From the NCBI GenBank assembly GCA_049999725.1, contig JBNGIS010003555.1, positions 1-33,298 of the forward strand: 33,298 nucleotides of DNA, read 5' to 3'. The position numbers and the translations under genes are program-made. Source of the DNA: Haplomitrium mnioides (taxonomy: Eukaryota; Marchantiophyta; Haplomitriopsida; Calobryales). The notes under the pieces were generated by a model. The model was not told the origin of the DNA. It did no database searches and worked only from the letters and a program-made list of their open reading frames with translations. Every line of letters begins with the position of its first letter. The stretch's first letter is position 1. Below, in pieces: positions 30,909-33,298 of the stretch.

Positions 30909-31378
30909 AATCTTTCCTTGCATTTGACTCAAAGTTTTTTTTTTAATGTTCTTGAAAAACATGTTTCTCTATGCTCTGTACATGGTGACAAAACACTCAA
31001 ACGACAACTGGCCAAAACATTGACGGATGCTGCTAAAGGGCCAAAACAATAAGGGGTTGAAAAAGCCCCAACTAATGAAGACCAAGTCCCAACTCTTGTC
31101 TCCTTACCCTTGCTTTTATACCCCATTGCCAAAAAGCAAGAGAGTGGAAGGAAAGACAACATAATGAAGTTGCTGCCTCTCTAACCGAAGGAGGGCCTGA
31201 AGAGCACAATGAGGACTTAATGCCCTATGTCGATGGACTCAACGTGGTATTTTATCAAGTCCACAGGGAGGCTAATGCTTGGCAGTTGAAGAGATAAGTG
31301 AAATCTTGATGTTTCACTTTAGCTATTGTTGATATTCCTTACGATTATAACCATACAGAACCCTTCACCAAGAACATT

Positions 31379-31413
31379 TGCTACTTTGAACCAGGAACCG
31401 CTACTGAGTTCCT
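31379..31413 (+). repeat. Right terminal inverted repeat, copy C
   Basis: It matches the reverse complement of 5045-5079 with few differences, including the inner GCTACT repeat. It marks the exact junction with copy B. Confidence 0.75.
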
Positions 31414-31758
31414 GTTTCACTTGGTAGTCAAAATTTTTTTTCTGGTGATTTGGTATTAAAAAACATCAAATTTACGTTTGAAATCTTCTTTTTGAAAAGA
31501 AAATCATTTTTTATAAACACAAAATGCATATTGTACATTGAGATTATATTTCAAACATTTATTTGTAGAAAATACCTTGCAAAATAAGCATTTTGGTTAT
31601 TCAAATATTTTACAAAAACTTCACACTATTGTGAATAAACTAAATTCATCAAAAATAAAATAAAACATATATCTTTTGATGGAAAAAAATTACAAGAAAA
31701 CATAAATGTCTAGTCGGGTAAGGACTTTGAACCTGACTTTGAGCATCATAGCTAACAA
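31414..31758. other. AT-rich subterminal region of copy C
   Basis: About 345 bp, strongly AT-rich, no gene and no array seen. It corresponds in position to about 4700-5040 of copy A. Confidence 0.55.
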
Positions 31759-32055
31759 GTCCCATGCAAGCATAGACTCCAAACCAGAACCATAAGGCCT
31801 ATGCACGCATAGACTCCGAACAAGAATCCTAAAGCCTATGCGTGTTTAGACTCTGAACAAGAACAATGAAGCTATACACGCATGGACTTTGAACTAGAAC
31901 CCTAGAGCTATTGCAAGCCAAGATTCTAAACAAGAGCCCTAGAGCCTATGCAAGCATAAACATTGAACAAGAACCCTTTGGCTTATGGGTGAAGGGACTC
32001 TGAAAAATAACTTGAGAGCTTGTGCATGCAGGGAATCCGAACAAGAACTAGATAG
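31759..32055. repeat. 37-bp tandem array downstream of ORF2 (copy C)
   Basis: About eight units of 36-38 bp, for example GCCTATGCACGCATAGACTC followed by CGAACAAGAATCCTAAA, starting near 31797, 31834 and 31871. The core palindrome is shared with all other arrays of the element, while the spacer is different. Confidence 0.8.
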
Positions 32056-32259
32056 CCTTAATGTACAACGACACTAAACAATGTACAAAGACTCGAGATC
32101 ATCCTTAAATTAGCAATTGATCTCAAACCATTCTTAGACTATCAAATAAGTCAAGCTATTCCAAAGCCCACCAAACTAAATCGTGATGAAAAGACTTGAA
32201 ATAGATTGAGAGAGCAACAAGATGAAACTTTGGTAAATAAAAATTTGGAAAGCAGAAAC

Positions 32260-32265
32260 TTTATT
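32260..32265 (-). terminator. Candidate poly(A) signal, ORF2 copy C
   Basis: AATAAA on the minus strand, about 30 bp past the ORF2 stop codon at 32293, at the same place as in copy A (4126-4131). Confidence 0.5.
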
Positions 32266-32292
32266 AATAATACAAATTGTTCAAACAGATCC

Positions 32293-33298
32293 TTAGACTC
32301 TATCCTCTTCAGGAGGAATTGTCTCATCTAAATCGACAAGCTGAGCATCTACAGCCACTAGAGAATCCTGTCGAGACTTTCTAGTCCCTGATATTACAAT
32401 AGAGCCACCAGAAGCACTTACAGTACCAAGAGGAACAGGTTCCTTGTGGTATGCAAAAACTTTTTGTGACTCACTCACATCGGATGGCAAGGAAACCATC
32501 GTCAAAACCCTCTAAGGAATATAAATAGATTGACATTTGTCATATTCCAGAGTGATGCAATTTCGCATCAGCTTTAAAGCACAGACAAGGCCTATGCTAA
32601 ACCCAGAGCAAAGATCAAGGATCCAATCCTGATCTGTTGATAAATGGTTAATAAAAAAATTGTAGAGAGCTTGCGGCTTCTAATAAACATTGACAGAAGC
32701 ATCATCTCCTAGATGTTTAAGTTTTGCCGAAACTGTAGGGAAACTAAAAACACTCCGCATAATCTGTCAAGGAAGTCCGTTCGCATAAGCAGGCTGCAAA
32801 TTAAAGAGGCGCATGCTCCTCTTTCCTTCCTTAGTCCAGGATCCCACCATCCAATACTCATGGGCATATGCGATTCTGGAACCACCAGAATGATGAATAT
32901 TGCTTTTGTCTCTGCAAAAAGAAAAACAATCAAATCAAACATTGCAACCAAAACGCAGGAGAAGTAAAAAGAAAAGAAATCAAAAACAAAAAAAATAAAA
33001 GAACAACTCACCAGATGTTGTGGTTGATTGCACAGCAAACTTCAGAAAGGGCATCATCAAGGATGCCGAATTGCTACAAAGAATGAATGATCACAAAAGA
33101 CCAAAAGTCCAAAGTTGTAACTGCCGCAAAAGATGATACCATATCAAAAATGTCATCTTTTGAAAAAGGTTTCGAGTCATCATGCTTGCATTCCTTAAGG
33201 TTGTACCCATAGGGAATATCAGCAATAGCCAAAGTGAAACACCTAGGTTTCACAAGGCCCTTCAATTGTCGAGCGTTGGCCTCCTTGTGGACTTGATA
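32293..33298 (-). pseudogene. TGCTAC element ORF2, copy C, C-terminal exons
   Basis: This is the C-terminal part of the same unknown protein, minus strand. The exon from the window edge down to 33012 contains YQVHKEANARQLKG, RCFTLAIADIPYGYN, DDSKPFSKDDIFDMVSSFAA and CCAINH. The intron is 33011-32912 (100 bp, donor GTGAGT, acceptor TTTGCAG). The last exon, 32911-32293, contains SNIHHSGGSRIAYAHEYW, TKEGKRSMRLFNLQ, DQDWILDLC, RQDSLVAVDAQLVDLDETIP and stop TAA. A few in-frame stops and a frameshift near 32780 remain. It has the clearest canonical splice sites of the three copies, which is why I used it to place the intron in copy A. Function unknown. Confidence 0.65.

Larger units (their letters stand above)
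16413..31378 (+). mobile_element. TGCTAC DNA transposon, copy B (interrupted)
   Basis: The left end is TGCTACTTTGAACC at 16413. The body resumes at 23242 after copia 2 (16683-23236) and its duplicated target. It then has subterminal arrays, the transposase pseudogene on the minus strand (24289-27743), a divergent intergenic region, and ORF2 on the plus strand (28299-31378). Copy C, in reverse orientation, cuts it off inside ORF2. Without copia 2 the visible part is about 8.4 kb. The right end would lie beyond the window, past copy C. It inserted in or next to the 3' LTR of copia 1. Confidence 0.7.
28299..31378 (+). pseudogene. TGCTAC element ORF2, copy B
   Basis: A protein of unknown function. 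Exon 1 28299-28658: MTSDANALKPSEPKSYRYSN, KLDFEWLVCCG, DHHLYLFADDGEKLN, MIREGHRAHMGML. A stop at 28551 and a frameshift follow; the downstream frame still aligns with copy A to donor GTGAGA. Intron 1 (28659-29096) holds the 24-bp array. Exon 2 (29097 to about 30676) has YLLDFVNAYPDAKRVERNFI, a basic patch (KKEKRGGARRGSKRK), a Pro/Ser-rich linker, an acidic patch and NPDKYRYKIAGGNY, with several frameshifts and a small retroinsertion. Intron 2 (30677 to about 30958) holds a second 24-bp array. Exon 3 has SLTEGGPEEHNED, FYQVHREANAWQLKR and CFTLAIVDIPYDYN and is cut at 31378 by copy C. Basic plus acidic low-complexity linkers would fit a DNA-binding accessory protein, but no domain is recognised. 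Confidence 0.6.
31379..33298 (-). mobile_element. TGCTAC DNA transposon, copy C (inverted, right part)
   Basis: It begins at 31379 with TGCTACTTTGAACC, AGGAACCGCTACTGAGTTCC, the same end as copy A's right terminus. Going inward there is AT-rich sequence, a 37-bp array and the minus-strand ORF2 3' exons up to the window end. Sequence before 31379 is copy B ORF2 exon 3 in frame with its homologue, so copy C inserted into copy B tail-first. The rest is outside the window. Confidence 0.75.

Noticed and set aside
16413-31413. Calling the TGCTAC elements CACTA or Mutator elements because of their subterminal arrays
   Set aside because: The ends are not CACTA-like, and the transposase motifs (LQLDN-ENKN, GHTHDQID) do not match the TnpD or MURA motifs that I know.

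Overview
The window looks like repeat-dense nuclear DNA from a land plant, probably one with a large genome. The signs are AT-rich sequence, GT-AG introns, plant-type Ty1/copia and Ty3/gypsy LTR retrotransposons, heavy nesting, and a 100-N assembly gap at 2522-2621. No ordinary host gene, tRNA or rRNA was recognised. The exact lineage (fern, conifer, other) cannot be fixed from the sequence alone. Almost everything is a mobile element in some stage of decay.

The most interesting content is a family of large DNA transposons, here called the 'TGCTAC element' after its end, TGCTACTTTGAACC. Copy A fills 1-5079 (left part outside the window). Copy B runs from 16413 to at least 31378. Copy C starts at 31379 in inverted orientation and leaves the window at 33298. 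The element carries two divergent intron-containing genes. One is a DDE-type transposase resembling the DUF7869 group (minus strand in A and B). The other, ORF2, encodes a protein I do not recognise (plus strand in A and B, minus in C). Short tandem arrays built on a palindromic core close to TATGCGCGCATA recur through the element with different periods: 24 bp in ORF2 introns, 30 bp inside transposase exon 1, 37 and 52 bp beyond the transposase 3' end, and 50 or 37 bp beyond ORF2. I infer that the core may be a binding site for an element protein, as subterminal repeats are in CACTA elements, but this is untested.

Layout: 1-5079 copy A. 5080-5790 is the middle of Ty1/copia element 1 (protease end and integrase). 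5791-15213 is a full-length Ty3/gypsy element inserted in the copia-1 integrase. 15214-16412 is the rest of copia 1 (integrase C-terminal part, a stub of RT, and a truncated 3' LTR). 16413-16682 is the left end of copy B. 16683-23236 is a complete but dead Ty1/copia element 2 with about 107-bp LTRs and a TGAAG target duplication. 23242-31378 is the rest of copy B, with a tiny non-LTR retroinsertion at 30187-30258. 31379-33298 is copy C.

The order of events read from the nesting is: copia 1 is oldest; gypsy, copy A and copy B landed in it; copia 2, copy C and the small non-LTR insertion then landed in copy B. Every large coding region contains stops or frameshifts, so none of the elements in the window looks autonomous. 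Motif positions and mismatch counts were made by eye.
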